Below the pieces are notes generated by a model, which ran no database searches, was not told where the DNA came from, and worked only from the letters and a program-made list of their open reading frames with translations. From assembly GCA_903930345.1 (NCBI GenBank), contig CAIYYI010000035.1:1-37214 (forward strand): 37,214 nucleotides of DNA, in the 5' to 3' direction. Position numbers and translations under genes: made by a program. Below are positions 23,626 through 32,265 of this stretch, piece after piece. The number at the start of each line of letters is the position of its first letter. Position 1 is the first letter of the stretch. Source of the DNA: an uncultured Verrucomicrobiota bacterium (GTDB taxonomy: Bacteria; Verrucomicrobiota; Verrucomicrobiia; Limisphaerales; CAIYYI01).

Positions 23626-24093
23626 CTATGGCGGGGTGCGGGCGCTTTTCCGGAGCCGGCTCATCGCCCGGCTGGCCAGTTCGTCGCAGCGTTCGTTGTC
23701 ACGGTGGCCGGCGTGTCCCTTCAGCCACTGCCAGCTCACTTTGTGCCGCTGGATTTGGGCGTCGAGGGCCTGCCACAACTCCTGGTTCTTCACCGGCTCG
23801 CGCTGGGAGGTGCGCCAGCCGTTGCGTTTCCAGCCGTGTATCCATTGGGTGATGCCGTTGCGGAGGTACTGGGAATCCGTCCACATCTCCACCTGGCACG
23901 GCACCCGCAGACTTTCCAGCGCGCTGATGGCGGCCTGCATCTCCATCCGGTTGTTGGTGGTCTCCGGGTCGCCGCCGGAGATCTCCAGGCACTGTCTTCG
24001 ATAATACAGCACCGCGCCCCAACCGCCCGGACCCGGATTGCCCAGGCAACCGCCATCGGTGTAAATCCGCACCTGGGGAAGTGACTCGCTCAT
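23626..24093 (-). CDS. rnhA: Ribonuclease HI
   Basis: 155 residues, the same length as E. coli RNase HI. It cleaves the RNA strand of RNA-DNA hybrids. The catalytic carboxylates are visible: D12 (IYTDGG), E51 (NRMEMQAA), D73 (WTDSQY) and D137 (RCDELA), with H127 in the KGHAGH handle-side loop. The basic handle helix ([10 protein letters not shown]) is present. I set the start at the ATG whose first bases overlap the waaF-like stop (ATGA). An open extension upstream to 24201 lies inside that gene and is not RNase H-like. It is the last gene of the lpxK-lpxL-waaF-rnhA run and is probably translationally coupled. Confidence 0.97.
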   Translation of the reverse strand: MSESLPQVRIYTDGGCLGNPGPGGWGAVLYYRRQCLEISGGDPETTNNRMEMQAAISALESLRVPCQVEMWTDSQYLRNGITQWIHGWKRNGWRTSQREPVKNQELWQALDAQIQRHKVSWQWLKGHAGHRDNERCDELASRAMSRLRKSARTPP

Positions 24094-25199
24094 ACCTGGG
24101 GCCGCCATTTGGCGAGCACGGCAGCCGTCACTTCCTGGGTGGTCAGGCCGAGCAGGCAGGCGAAGTCCGCCGGACACTCCCGCAAAAAGCAGGGGCTGCA
24201 CGGGACCGGGCGACGGAGCAGCGCATGCCGGTCAACGCCGGGCAGGCCGGGGCCAGTCAATTCGGGGGAGGTGCTGCCGAACAGGGCCACCAACGGGGTG
24301 CCGACCGCCGCCCCCAGGTGCATGGGGCCGGTATCGTTGGTGAGCAGGACCCGGCAGGCTTTCAAGGCCGCGCACAACTCGCGCAAATTGGTTTGCCCGG
24401 CCAGCACGGTCACCGCGTCACCAGCGCCCTCCCGCGACAATGCCGCCGCGATTTCCCGGGCCACCGGCACATCCCCTGCCCCGCCAAAAATCCAGAGGCG
24501 ACACCCCGTCTGCTGGCGCACCGCGCGGGCGGCGGCAGCAAAGCGCTCGGCGGGCCAGCGCTTGGCCGGACCGTATTCGGCACCCGGATTGATCCCCAGG
24601 ACCGCCTGGCCGTCAGACACGCCAAAACGTTGCCGCAGGGCGGCCACTTCCGCTGCGGAAACCCGGATGGTGGGCGGCAAAGGATCGGCCTTGGCCCCCA
24701 GCGCCGCCACCAGGTGCAGGTAATGGTGCAACTGGTGCGATTCAGGAGGGATTGCCACCGGTGCCACGCCCCCCGCCTGAAGCAACGCGCGAACCTCCGC
24801 CGGGGTACGTTTGCGCATGACCACCAGGCCGGCACGCGCGGGAATGGCCCGGGTCAACAGCCCGTTGCGCCAGGGGCGGGCCACCCCGATCCGCTCCGGC
24901 ACCCGCCCCAGCCATAACTCCAGGGCCGAGCGGGGCGAATTCGGGAAAAGCAGGCCCAGGTCGGCCCGGGCGGAGCGCACCTGCCGGGCGACGGAGAGCA
25001 AACCCGCGCCCGGCTCAAAGGCCAGCACGGCATCCAGGGCGGGATGGCCGGTCCACAACCCGGCCAGCTTGGCCGGCGTCAGCAAGGTGATCCGGATTTG
25101 GGGAAAGGCCTCCCGCAACCGCATCAGGGCCGGAGTGGTCATGATGGCATCCCCTAGCCAGTTGACGCCACGCACCAGGATGTGTTGCGGCGGATTCAT
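24090..25199 (-). CDS. waaF: ADP-heptose:LPS heptosyltransferase (WaaF-like, GT9)
   Basis: 369 residues. GT9 enzymes add heptose from ADP-heptose to the LPS inner core on the cytoplasmic face. The N-terminal half opens [19 protein letters not shown], the usual WLGD glycosyltransferase motif. The C-terminal nucleotide-binding half contains [31 protein letters not shown] and [22 protein letters not shown], which are strong WaaF/GT9 marks. Near the end is a cysteine cluster ([15 protein letters not shown]) that also occurs in this family. It overlaps the lpxL-like gene upstream and rnhA downstream by four bases each. The exact acceptor (heptose I or II site) cannot be told, though the WaaF class fits best. 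Confidence 0.92.
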   Translation of the reverse strand: MNPPQHILVRGVNWLGDAIMTTPALMRLREAFPQIRITLLTPAKLAGLWTGHPALDAVLAFEPGAGLLSVARQVRSARADLGLLFPNSPRSALELWLGRVPERIGVARPWRNGLLTRAIPARAGLVVMRKRTPAEVRALLQAGGVAPVAIPPESHQLHHYLHLVAALGAKADPLPPTIRVSAAEVAALRQRFGVSDGQAVLGINPGAEYGPAKRWPAERFAAAARAVRQQTGCRLWIFGGAGDVPVAREIAAALSREGAGDAVTVLAGQTNLRELCAALKACRVLLTNDTGPMHLGAAVGTPLVALFGSTSPELTGPGLPGVDRHALLRRPVPCSPCFLRECPADFACLLGLTTQEVTAAVLAKWRPQV

Positions 25200-26122
25200 G
25201 GCTCAGGAACATCCTCCGAAGCCGGGACGGACGCTGTCACCGCCGGGCGGCGAACCGGTTTCCAGCGATTATGCACCCAGAACCAGTTGGCGGGATCCTT
25301 GCGGATGGCCCGCTCAAACGTCTGGTTGACCTCCAGCATGACCTCCTCGGGGGAGCGGGCTTTGCCGTCCTGCCAGAGCGGGATGTCGTTCCCCACCTCC
25401 ACCCGCCAGCGGGCCAGCCCCACGCGGTAGCAAATGGATGTATAGACGGGGCATTCGTAGCGTTGGGCCAGGACGACCGGCGCAGCGCTGGTGCTGCAAT
25501 CCCGGCCGAGGAAAGGCAGGCGCAAGCCTTTGTCCCCCGCATGTTGATCTGCCAGCAAGCCGAGCATGACACACTCCGTGCTCATGGCCAGTTTGAGGGC
25601 GGCGGCATCACGGCGGCGCTCAAAGTACCGGCACCCGGTCTTGGCGCGCAGATCCTGAAGCAAGCGATCCAGGGCGGGCTGCCGCAGCCCCCGGTAAGTG
25701 GTGGCGGGCTGGTAGCCGTTCACCGTCAGGCCCACCCGGGCGTAGAGTTCAAAGTTGCCAAAGTGGCCAATCACCATCACCAGGCCGTGGGTGCCCGCAC
25801 CTTGGGGCAGCTTCTCCAACCCCACCAACTCCATGTGGTTGAACAGCTCCGCATTGGACATGGAGAAGGTTTTGACAGCGGAGGCGTAATTCTCCCCGAT
25901 GCGCCGGAAATTCTCCCGGGCCAGCGCCTGAATTTCCCGGGGCGGAAGCTCCGTTCCGAACGCGGCGGTCAGATTACTGATGGCCACGCGCCGATGGCGG
26001 GCATCCAGCCAGTACGCCAACTGCCCGCCACAGCGGCCCAGCCGCGCCACCCAGCGCAACGGAAGCGCCTGCAGGAAGGCGATGACCGCCCGGGCCGCCC
26101 AATATAGGAGTGAATCAATCAT
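25196..26122 (-). CDS. lpxL: Kdo2-lipid A lauroyl/myristoyl acyltransferase-like (LpxL/HtrB family)
   Basis: 308 residues. This inner-membrane enzyme adds a secondary acyl chain to lipid A from acyl-ACP. It has an N-terminal membrane helix (LLYWAARAVIAFLQAL) and the catalytic HX4E motif in IGHFGNFEL (H120, E125). Later conserved parts are MLGLLADQHAGDKG (the usual D-Q segment) and VYTSICYRVG. The C-terminus carries the family's NWFWVHNRWK end. I chose the ATG at 26122, 29 nt after the lpxK stop. The frame can be extended to a TTG at 26164, but this looks unlikely. It overlaps the waaF-like gene by four bases. Confidence 0.93.
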   Translation of the reverse strand: MIDSLLYWAARAVIAFLQALPLRWVARLGRCGGQLAYWLDARHRRVAISNLTAAFGTELPPREIQALARENFRRIGENYASAVKTFSMSNAELFNHMELVGLEKLPQGAGTHGLVMVIGHFGNFELYARVGLTVNGYQPATTYRGLRQPALDRLLQDLRAKTGCRYFERRRDAAALKLAMSTECVMLGLLADQHAGDKGLRLPFLGRDCSTSAAPVVLAQRYECPVYTSICYRVGLARWRVEVGNDIPLWQDGKARSPEEVMLEVNQTFERAIRKDPANWFWVHNRWKPVRRPAVTASVPASEDVPEP

Positions 26123-26151
26123 GACCAGCACCCAGCCATTCTCGCGCTGCC

Positions 26152-27324
26152 TCACCGGAAACAAATGCGCCGCACCACATCCTGAAAATCGTTGGCTCCG
26201 CTCAGAATCTTGATCTCAACGCGGATGAAATAAATCGGGAGATCGCGCCGGTTCAGCTTCGGCATGCGCACGGCGTCCTTCTGGGTGGTGATGATCAGCG
26301 AGGCCTGGCGCTTCTTGCCCCGGTTGATGGCATTCAGGATCTCCTGCTGGGTGAAGCGGTGGTGATCGGCAAACCGTTTGGAATAGACCAGCTCCGCCCC
26401 CAGCTTTCCCAGGCTGCCCTCAAAGCTTTCCGGCTGAGCGATGCCGCTCAGGGTGGCGACCTTCTTATCCCTGACCAGGCTCAGGTCGTGGCGCTCGCCC
26501 GTGAAGACATCCTCGAAATACAGCGGGTGATGCACGCACTCGATGATCGGGGCGGTGGGATTGTAGCGGGCAATCCGGGCACGCAAGGCGGACGTGTCGC
26601 CCGCGCTTTTGGTGATGAAGATCGTGCTCGCCCGGGCCAGGTGCGAGGGGGGTTCGCGCAGGGTGCCTCGGGGGAGCATGTGCTCGTTGCCAAACGGCTG
26701 CTGGCAATCGATCAGCACCACATCCAGGCGGCGTCCGCGCAGCTTCCAATACTGGAAACCATCATCCAGCAGCAGGGTGTCGCACCCTAGAACCTCGGTG
26801 GCGTAGCGGCCGGCCTTCACGCGGTCCTTGTCCACCAGCACCACCACGTCCTGAAGATTGGAGGCCAGCATGTGCGGTTCATCCCCTGCCGTTTCCGAGT
26901 CCAGCAGCAGGGATTTGCCATCGGACACCACCCGGGGCGGGGTGTGGTCCTCGCGCAGGAGCAGCTTGTTGATCATGCGCTGGCCCAGCGGCGGAGGCTT
27001 GGAACGATAACCGCGGGACAGAATGGCCACGTGCCGCCCCTGGTCCTGCAATTCGCGGGCGAATTTTTCCACCACCGGCGTCTTGCCGGTGCCCCCGGCC
27101 GTGATGTTGCCGATGGCGATGACCTGCACACCCAGGGTCGTATCCCGCAAAATCCGGACGCTGTAGAGGAATTGGCGCACCTTGACCGCCAGACCGAACA
27201 CCTTGGACAGCACGAGCAGCACGGAGCGCAAAATGGCCTCCCGTTTGCCCCGGCGCTCATCAAAAATGACCGCCAGCACAAACGTTTCCACCACTTCCGT
27301 CCACGCTCGAATGGTTTCGCGCAT
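26152..27324 (-). CDS. lpxK: Tetraacyldisaccharide 4'-kinase
   Basis: 390 residues. LpxK phosphorylates the 4' position of the lipid A precursor at the inner membrane, just before Kdo addition. The N-terminus has amphipathic or membrane-associated helices (ILRSVLLVLSKVFGLAVKV). The P-loop is GNITAGGTGKTP at residues 72-83, followed by ILSRGYRS and the DEP segment, then LLLDDGFQYWKLRGR with the acidic Walker-B-like residues. The late motif LIITTQKDAVRMP is also typical. It heads the lpxK-lpxL-waaF-rnhA run, which covers lipid A and core assembly. The 200-nt gap to the divergent PHP gene shows no convincing promoter. Confidence 0.96.
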   Translation of the reverse strand: MRETIRAWTEVVETFVLAVIFDERRGKREAILRSVLLVLSKVFGLAVKVRQFLYSVRILRDTTLGVQVIAIGNITAGGTGKTPVVEKFARELQDQGRHVAILSRGYRSKPPPLGQRMINKLLLREDHTPPRVVSDGKSLLLDSETAGDEPHMLASNLQDVVVLVDKDRVKAGRYATEVLGCDTLLLDDGFQYWKLRGRRLDVVLIDCQQPFGNEHMLPRGTLREPPSHLARASTIFITKSAGDTSALRARIARYNPTAPIIECVHHPLYFEDVFTGERHDLSLVRDKKVATLSGIAQPESFEGSLGKLGAELVYSKRFADHHRFTQQEILNAINRGKKRQASLIITTQKDAVRMPKLNRRDLPIYFIRVEIKILSGANDFQDVVRRICFR

Positions 27325-27524
27325 CCGGCGCGGAGTCTGCCCTACTCACACCCCCGTAGGCAAGCGGCGATCACGGGCCATGATAAAACCCACCCCAAGG
27401 CCGTCCGTCTCTGGCCTGAGGATTCGTGTCGCCCAGCCAAACCGCCGCCATGGATCTGCCCTCCGGGAGATGCAGGCCAAAGATTTGGCTTTCCATCGAC
27501 CTGGGATTTGCTTTGCTGGGAAGC

Positions 27525-28325
27525 ATGACTGGACTGGCTGATTATCACATGCACACGCCGCTCTGCCGGCACGCCCGGGGCAACCCCATTGATCTCGCCG
27601 CCCAGGCGATGCGGCTGGGCCTGCCCGAAATCGGCTTCTCCGATCACTCCCCCATGGCACGGGATGATTTTGATGACTGGCGCATGCGCGACGACCAATT
27701 GTCCGAATACGTGGCCCTGGTCAACGCCGCCCGGCAGGCCTTCCCCAACCTCGTCATCCGCCTGGCCCTAGAGGTGGATTACCTGCCCGGGCACGAGGAG
27801 TGGATTCGCGCCCTGGCGGCCCGCCACCCCTGGGATTACCTGATCGGATCCGTGCATTACGTGACCGACACCTGGGACGTGGACAACCCCCACCGGATCA
27901 GCGAATGGAGGAAACGCCAGCCGGACGAGGTTTGGACTGCCTACTTTGAACGGCTGATCCAGGCGGTGGATTCCGGTCTGTTTGACATCGTCGGGCACGC
28001 GGATCTGCCCAAAAAGTTCGGCTTTTACCCGGAGCGGGATTTTGGCGACTGGCACGAACGCCTGGCCCGGGCGGCGGCAGCACGCAAAATCACGGTGGAA
28101 CTTAACACCGCCGGCCTGCGCAAGGATTGCCGGGAGATTTACCCCTGCCGCCCACTGCTGGAAAAACTGCACCGCCACGCGGTCCCGATCTGCTTCGGCT
28201 CGGACGCCCATGCCCCGGAGGAGGTGGGAATGAATTTTGCCGAGGCGGTATCCCTGGCCCGGGCGGTGGGATACCGCACCCGGTCCAGCTTTGCCGGGCG
28301 GCAGTGTGCGCAGGTGCCGCTGTGA
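27525..28325 (+). CDS. PHP-domain histidinol-phosphatase (HisJ/HisK family)
   Basis: 266 residues, like B. subtilis HisK/HisJ (about 268). The PHP metal site opens with ADYHMHTPLCRHA (H8, H10). Further ligands are in GFSDHSPM, LALEVDYLPGHEEW, IGSVHYV, IVGHADLPKKF and CFGSDAHAPEEV. It removes phosphate from histidinol phosphate in histidine synthesis, in the cytoplasm. No other his genes are near, so a related PHP phosphoesterase role remains possible. The start is an ATG preceded by CTGGGAAG, one of the better ribosome binding sites here. The open frame upstream to 27426 is not PHP-like. Confidence 0.88.
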   Translation: MTGLADYHMHTPLCRHARGNPIDLAAQAMRLGLPEIGFSDHSPMARDDFDDWRMRDDQLSEYVALVNAARQAFPNLVIRLALEVDYLPGHEEWIRALAARHPWDYLIGSVHYVTDTWDVDNPHRISEWRKRQPDEVWTAYFERLIQAVDSGLFDIVGHADLPKKFGFYPERDFGDWHERLARAAAARKITVELNTAGLRKDCREIYPCRPLLEKLHRHAVPICFGSDAHAPEEVGMNFAEAVSLARAVGYRTRSSFAGRQCAQVPL

Positions 28326-28340
28326 ATCGCCCGGGCCGGA

Positions 28341-30008
28341 TCAATCCCCGATGATCCATCGCCGCCAGGCCGGAACCGGGTTGGCAGGCAGCAGCGTTTC
28401 CAGCGCCACCTCACGCAGCCGGGTTTTGACAATGCGCTGGGTCAGCATGAGCCAGAACACATTCACACTCACGCTCAGGAAAAACCAGAACAGGATGATC
28501 GCGCCTTCATCCAAAACCGGACGGCTCGGCCCGCTGATCATCATCAAACCCCAGAGCACGCTCAGCAGCACGAACAGGAACGGGGCCGTCACGACCACGT
28601 AGGCAAACGTCTCACCGCCTGCGTTGACCGGTTTGCGGCAGCTCAGCGAGCGCCACAGGCCCACCCAGACCATGGTGTGGCAATCAAACAACAGGTTCAA
28701 AATGGCCACCAGCCAAATGAATGGCAGATGGTGCTCCGGCCTGCTCTGACGCAAGGAGACCAGGAGCAGCAAAACGTCCAGCACCACGGTCGCCACCAGG
28801 GGCCGGAGGAAAACCCGCCGGGCATGGGTAAAAACGCCCTGAATGATATCGTGGTTGGACAATCGGGTGCCCAGGATCATGCCCAGAGTGCCCTCGGTGC
28901 GCTCTTTGGCCAGGGTTGCCGTCACCTCGTTGGCCAGCACCAGGCGCAGGACCCCGTGCCAGCAGATCATGAACATCAGGGAGACCCCGAATTCCAGCCA
29001 GTCACGCTTCAGGCTGATCCAACCCCACAGCCAGAAGACGGTCACCACGGCCAGCACCAGACTGAGATACCACGGTTTCCAACGGTCGCGGGCGCTCAGC
29101 CAGACGATGGGGTTCAACGCCAGCAACCGCTCCCGGTGGGCGCGGCGCTGCGCGGCATTCCCCTGCACCCGGTCCCGCCACCATTCCTTCAAGGTGGACC
29201 GTTTGCGGCCGGCCGGCCGATCCTGCCAGCGGTGTGGCACAATCCTGCCAGCCAGCAACAGCATGCCCCAGCTGAGGCCCTGGACCACCAGCCCGGAAAC
29301 GGCAAAGCGTCCCCAGGCAAACTTGGTTCCCCAGGTTTGCACGGCGATCGCATTGCGGGTGGGAGAGGCCAGTACCAGTGTGTCATACCAGGCCTCGCGC
29401 TCCGTCCGGGTCAGCTCCGGCAGGGCATTCTCAGTGTAGATGAGCGCCCCGATCGGATAGACCATGGTGAAAACCAGGACCAGGAAGAGGCCGAAGCCGG
29501 CCGAGTTCTGCTGTTTGCGAAAGAGCGCCGAACCGAGCATGCCCGCCGCGAGCGCGAACAGGAGGGCGTTCAGAATGGTGAGCGCCCCGGCCACCACCTG
29601 TGCCGGCGTCACCCCGCCGTAAATCAGGGAGAGCGCCAGCATCGGCAAAGTGGCGAAAACCACCAGAAAAACGTTCAGGGAACTCGCCGCCAGCTTGCCC
29701 AGCACCACGTCCAGCCCCCGCAGGTCGGTCAAAAACAGCAGGCCGAGGGTGCCCTCCCTTTTCTCCCCGCTGAGGCAATCCCCCGTCTGTGTCAGCCCCA
29801 TGCCCACGCTGTTCACGAGCATCAGCCAAAACAGTGCGTAAAAGATGGAACGGCCAGCCATTTCCATGGCGCGGGCCTCACCCACCGCCACCAGGAGAAA
29901 ACAGACCACCACAAAAGCCACTCCTGCAGCAGAGATCCGCGTCCAGTACGTCGCATTCTTGCGCGACGCCTGGCGCAGCTCCCGCTCCACGATGGCCCGG
30001 AGGATCAT
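28341..30008 (-). CDS. Tandem ABC-2-type permease-like membrane protein
   Basis: 555 residues with about 11-13 hydrophobic segments. It looks like two ABC-2 permease units in one chain. Each carries the conserved loop after the second helix: GEKREGTLG at residues 81-89 with LLFLTDLRGLDVVLGKL, and ERTEGTLG at 369-376 with MILGTRLSNHDIIQGV. The link between the halves (about 260-310) is a charged cytoplasmic region (RKRSTLKEWWRDRVQ). Such proteins form the membrane part of ABC exporters, but no ATPase gene is adjacent in the window, so the partner and cargo are unknown. I chose MILRAIVERELRQ at 30008; a longer start at 30044 adds twelve unlikely residues. Confidence 0.8.
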   Translation of the reverse strand: MILRAIVERELRQASRKNATYWTRISAAGVAFVVVCFLLVAVGEARAMEMAGRSIFYALFWLMLVNSVGMGLTQTGDCLSGEKREGTLGLLFLTDLRGLDVVLGKLAASSLNVFLVVFATLPMLALSLIYGGVTPAQVVAGALTILNALLFALAAGMLGSALFRKQQNSAGFGLFLVLVFTMVYPIGALIYTENALPELTRTEREAWYDTLVLASPTRNAIAVQTWGTKFAWGRFAVSGLVVQGLSWGMLLLAGRIVPHRWQDRPAGRKRSTLKEWWRDRVQGNAAQRRAHRERLLALNPIVWLSARDRWKPWYLSLVLAVVTVFWLWGWISLKRDWLEFGVSLMFMICWHGVLRLVLANEVTATLAKERTEGTLGMILGTRLSNHDIIQGVFTHARRVFLRPLVATVVLDVLLLLVSLRQSRPEHHLPFIWLVAILNLLFDCHTMVWVGLWRSLSCRKPVNAGGETFAYVVVTAPFLFVLLSVLWGLMMISGPSRPVLDEGAIILFWFFLSVSVNVFWLMLTQRIVKTRLREVALETLLPANPVPAWRRWIIGD

Positions 30009-30060
30009 GCGCACGCAGTATGGCCCCCCCGGGGCCGAATGCAAACCCGCAAACCGTAGC

Positions 30061-30105
30061 GGCGGGCATCCTTGCCTGCCGTATCACCCGGCTTCCAGCC
30101 GGGTG
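30061..30105. repeat. Paired hairpins, REP-like intergenic element
   Basis: Two adjacent stem-loops: GGCGGGCA-TCCT-TGCCTGCC (30061-30080, one G-T pair) and CACCCGGCT-TCC-AGCCGGGTG (30085-30105, a perfect 9-bp stem). They sit in the 266-nt gap between the ABC-2 permease gene and the S24 gene. The form resembles dispersed palindromic repeats of the REP type. It could also serve as a transcript end for the S24 gene. The rest of this gap shows nothing definite. Confidence 0.55.
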
Positions 30106-30274
30106 CCCTGGAGCAGGGATGGCATTGGGACGGGGGCGGCAGAGCTGCGCCGGTCTGCCAGAGCAGTGCGGACAGAGCCCCCGCCTGTACCGGAAGGTGG
30201 CATCGCTGGTTTGTCAGAGGCGGATTTCAAATCAGCTTGTCCACAGCCCATCGGCATTTATTTTGAACCCCGTC

Positions 30275-30724
30275 TCAACGGAATCGGCGGTGGAGGCGTT
30301 CGTAGATTTCAACGACGGGGTAGATCCAGCGGAAGGCTTGGATGGGGTATTCCAGGGGGGTGTAGTCCGGGTTGATGCTCTCCAGCCGGATCACGCAGCC
30401 GTCTTTGCCGGTGCGCCGGAATTTCTTGAAGATGACGCCGCCGCTTTCCTGGATGCGCGCCACTACCAGGTTGCCGTTGCGGGCTTCGCTGTTGGGCTCG
30501 GCGATGATGCGGCAGCCGGCAGGGAAACGCGGTTCCATGGAATCCCCCTCCAGGATGAGGGCGAAGGAGTTGGGGTCCTTCGTGGCGCCCGGGATGGTTT
30601 CGTTGATCTGGCCGTCGAGGTCGCCGTAGCTGAACCAACGAGAATGAAAGACCGCCACGAGCAACAACCAAAGCACATTTTGTTCAGCGCAGCAGCGGGC
30701 GGCTTTCAACTCCGTTCTTTCCAT
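30275..30724 (-). CDS. S24 peptidase-like protein without HTH domain (LexA/UmuD C-terminal fold)
   Basis: 149 residues. The C-terminal two-thirds is an S24 (LexA/UmuD-type) domain. It has LILEGDSMEPRFPAGC with the serine nucleophile at S62, a second strand GNLVVARI and the general-base lysine in VIFKKF (K100 or K101). It continues through IRLESINPDYTPL to IYPVVEIYERL. The first 33 residues are hydrophobic/mixed (NVLWLLLVAVFHSRWF) and show neither a helix-turn-helix nor an Ala/Cys-Gly self-cleavage site. It is therefore UmuD-sized but atypical. It may be a stand-alone regulator or protease, or a repressor that has lost its DNA-binding half; a later GTG start is also possible. It is divergent from the membrane-protein gene, with 31 nt between starts. 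No umuC-like polymerase is nearby. Confidence 0.72.
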   Translation of the reverse strand: MERTELKAARCCAEQNVLWLLLVAVFHSRWFSYGDLDGQINETIPGATKDPNSFALILEGDSMEPRFPAGCRIIAEPNSEARNGNLVVARIQESGGVIFKKFRRTGKDGCVIRLESINPDYTPLEYPIQAFRWIYPVVEIYERLHRRFR

Positions 30725-30755
30725 CGTGGCCGCTCAGGGCGCATGCTCTCCGCCA

Positions 30756-31565
30756 ATGAAACGCTGGGCTGCGCTGACAGTGGCGCTTTACGCCGTCGGT
30801 TTGCTGGTGATGACCATTCCGCTGGGGCAGTTCATTCTGCTGGGCTGGAGCACAGAAGCGCACCCATGGTATGGGTACCAACCCTCGGTCACAAATAACC
30901 CAGGTGATGTGCTGGAAATCTTTCACCTGCCCGGCTACTGGATCATCCTGGGCTTTTTGGCCGTCTGCCAAGCCCTGCTGCTGTTCGTTCCGGTGCAGAT
31001 CGAGGCGGGGCGCCCGTTGAGCCGCCGCAAGCTCTGGCTACCGGTCGTGCTGACGGCTTTTTTCATGGGCCTGCTCACGCTCGGGCTACTGAACGTTCTG
31101 CTCTGCGGCTTTGGCGGGGATAAAGGCATGGAGCTATTTGTCCTGGCCGGCAATTGGGGCTACAGCAGCCCGGAGCGGAACCCGGTTTTCAGCGCCTTCA
31201 CACAGGCCACCGGGGTGCCCGTAACGGTGGAGTTCACCGCGATGAGTTGCGTGGGGTTCACCCTGCTGTTGTGCTGGCTGGGCTGGGGATTTCTCTTTCA
31301 CCGCCACGCCCGCAACGGCCCTGCTGATGGCCTGGTGGGACGACTGCTGGCCTGGGTGTTGCGTGGCAGCATCCTGGAATTCCTGATCGCGGTGCCCTGC
31401 CACGTGGTGGTGCGCGAACGCAATGATTGCTGCGCCCCGGCGGGCACAATGATGGGCTTGGCCACCGGCCTGGCCCTCATGCTGATCAGCTTTGGCCCCG
31501 GGGTTTTCTTCCTCTTCACAGCCCGCGCCCGACGCCTGCGGCCCCGACCGGTGGTGGAGCCGTAG
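30756..31565 (+). CDS. Six-helix membrane protein of unknown function
   Basis: 269 residues from MKRWAALTVALYAVG. About six transmembrane helices can be drawn: 5-30, 57-77, 90-115, 145-178, 190-217 and 228-253. A polar loop after helix 3 is Gly/Pro-rich (GNWGYSSPERNP). Before the last helix is a distinctive ERNDCCAPAGT segment with a Cys pair. The Trp/Tyr-rich loop after helix 1 probably faces the periplasm. I do not recognise the family. The start was placed at 30756 because the membrane helix follows directly; the open frame begins at 30726 without better signals. It is divergent from the S24 gene and convergent with the TetR gene. Confidence 0.7.
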   Translation: MKRWAALTVALYAVGLLVMTIPLGQFILLGWSTEAHPWYGYQPSVTNNPGDVLEIFHLPGYWIILGFLAVCQALLLFVPVQIEAGRPLSRRKLWLPVVLTAFFMGLLTLGLLNVLLCGFGGDKGMELFVLAGNWGYSSPERNPVFSAFTQATGVPVTVEFTAMSCVGFTLLLCWLGWGFLFHRHARNGPADGLVGRLLAWVLRGSILEFLIAVPCHVVVRERNDCCAPAGTMMGLATGLALMLISFGPGVFFLFTARARRLRPRPVVEP

Positions 31566-31584
31566 CCACACCCGCTCATTGGAA

Positions 31585-32250
31585 TCAGGCCGTCATGGCT
31601 GGAACCGTCGGCAGCGATGGCGCCTGCAGGCAGGCGATGAACGTCTGTTTCAAATGGGCCTTGAACGTGGCCGTATCCAAGGGATTGCACAAGCCACCCG
31701 TGCTCACCTGGATGTTGCGGGGGTTGCAGAGATTGAAAGCCAGGGCACCCCAGAGGAATTCGATCCGCCAGAGCAGATCCACCAGCGGGAGATGCGGCAG
31801 GCTGCGTTTGAACGCCTCCAGGAAGGCCTGCCGGAATGGCAGGTCGTGCTCGCTGAAAAACTTTTGCGTCTGCGCGTTCGGATCGGTGATGAGGCGTCCC
31901 ACCAACCGCATCACCATCTGGTTGTTGGGCTGGTCCAAAGCCATGCGCAAGGGCGGTGCGAGCATGGCTTCCAGGATCTCTGAGACAGGGATCGGCTGCT
32001 CACCATACTGCTGCCGCAGCAAAAGGAGCGAATCCAAACCCTCCTGACGCAACGGCTCAAAACGACGACGCAGGACGGCATCCATCAGCCCTTCCTTGGA
32101 CCCAAAGTAGTAATAGACGGTGGCGAGGTTGACCCCGGCATCCAGCACAATATGGCGCAAGGAAGCCCCTTCAAAACCGAAATCGGCGAAGGCATTTTCG
32201 GCGGCTTCAAGGATGCGTTCTTTTCTTCCAGATTCGGATTTGGCTTGCAT
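31585..32250 (-). CDS. TetR-family transcriptional regulator
   Basis: 221 residues. The N-terminal DNA-binding domain is clear: RKERILEAAENAFADFGFEG, then the helix-turn-helix ASLRHIVLDAGVNLATVYYYF and GSKEGLMDAVL. The all-helical C-terminal domain (about 70-215) would bind an inducer and form the dimer. It probably represses its own gene. A 13-bp inverted repeat lies between its -10 box and its ATG, overlapping the transcription start. Its target genes may also include nadA, whose divergent start is 129 nt away, but I see no second copy of the repeat there. The inducer is unknown. Confidence 0.92.
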   Translation of the reverse strand: MQAKSESGRKERILEAAENAFADFGFEGASLRHIVLDAGVNLATVYYYFGSKEGLMDAVLRRRFEPLRQEGLDSLLLLRQQYGEQPIPVSEILEAMLAPPLRMALDQPNNQMVMRLVGRLITDPNAQTQKFFSEHDLPFRQAFLEAFKRSLPHLPLVDLLWRIEFLWGALAFNLCNPRNIQVSTGGLCNPLDTATFKAHLKQTFIACLQAPSLPTVPAMTA

Positions 32251-32252
32251 AT

Positions 32253-32265
32253 ACTAAACGTTAGT
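32253..32265. promoter_or_regulatory. Likely TetR operator (ACTAA-ACG-TTAGT)
   Basis: A perfect inverted repeat with 5-bp arms and a 3-bp centre, starting 3 nt upstream of the TetR start codon and directly after the -10 box. The position fits autorepression. Confidence 0.6.

Noticed and set aside
24094-24201. 36-residue N-terminal extension of RNase HI
   Set aside because: It lies inside the WaaF-like coding region. The ATG at 24093 gives exactly the usual 155 residues and an ATGA overlap.
30684-30971. Minus-strand open frame that might have supplied a lost HTH to the S24 gene
   Set aside because: It contains no helix-turn-helix pattern and lies opposite the membrane-protein gene.
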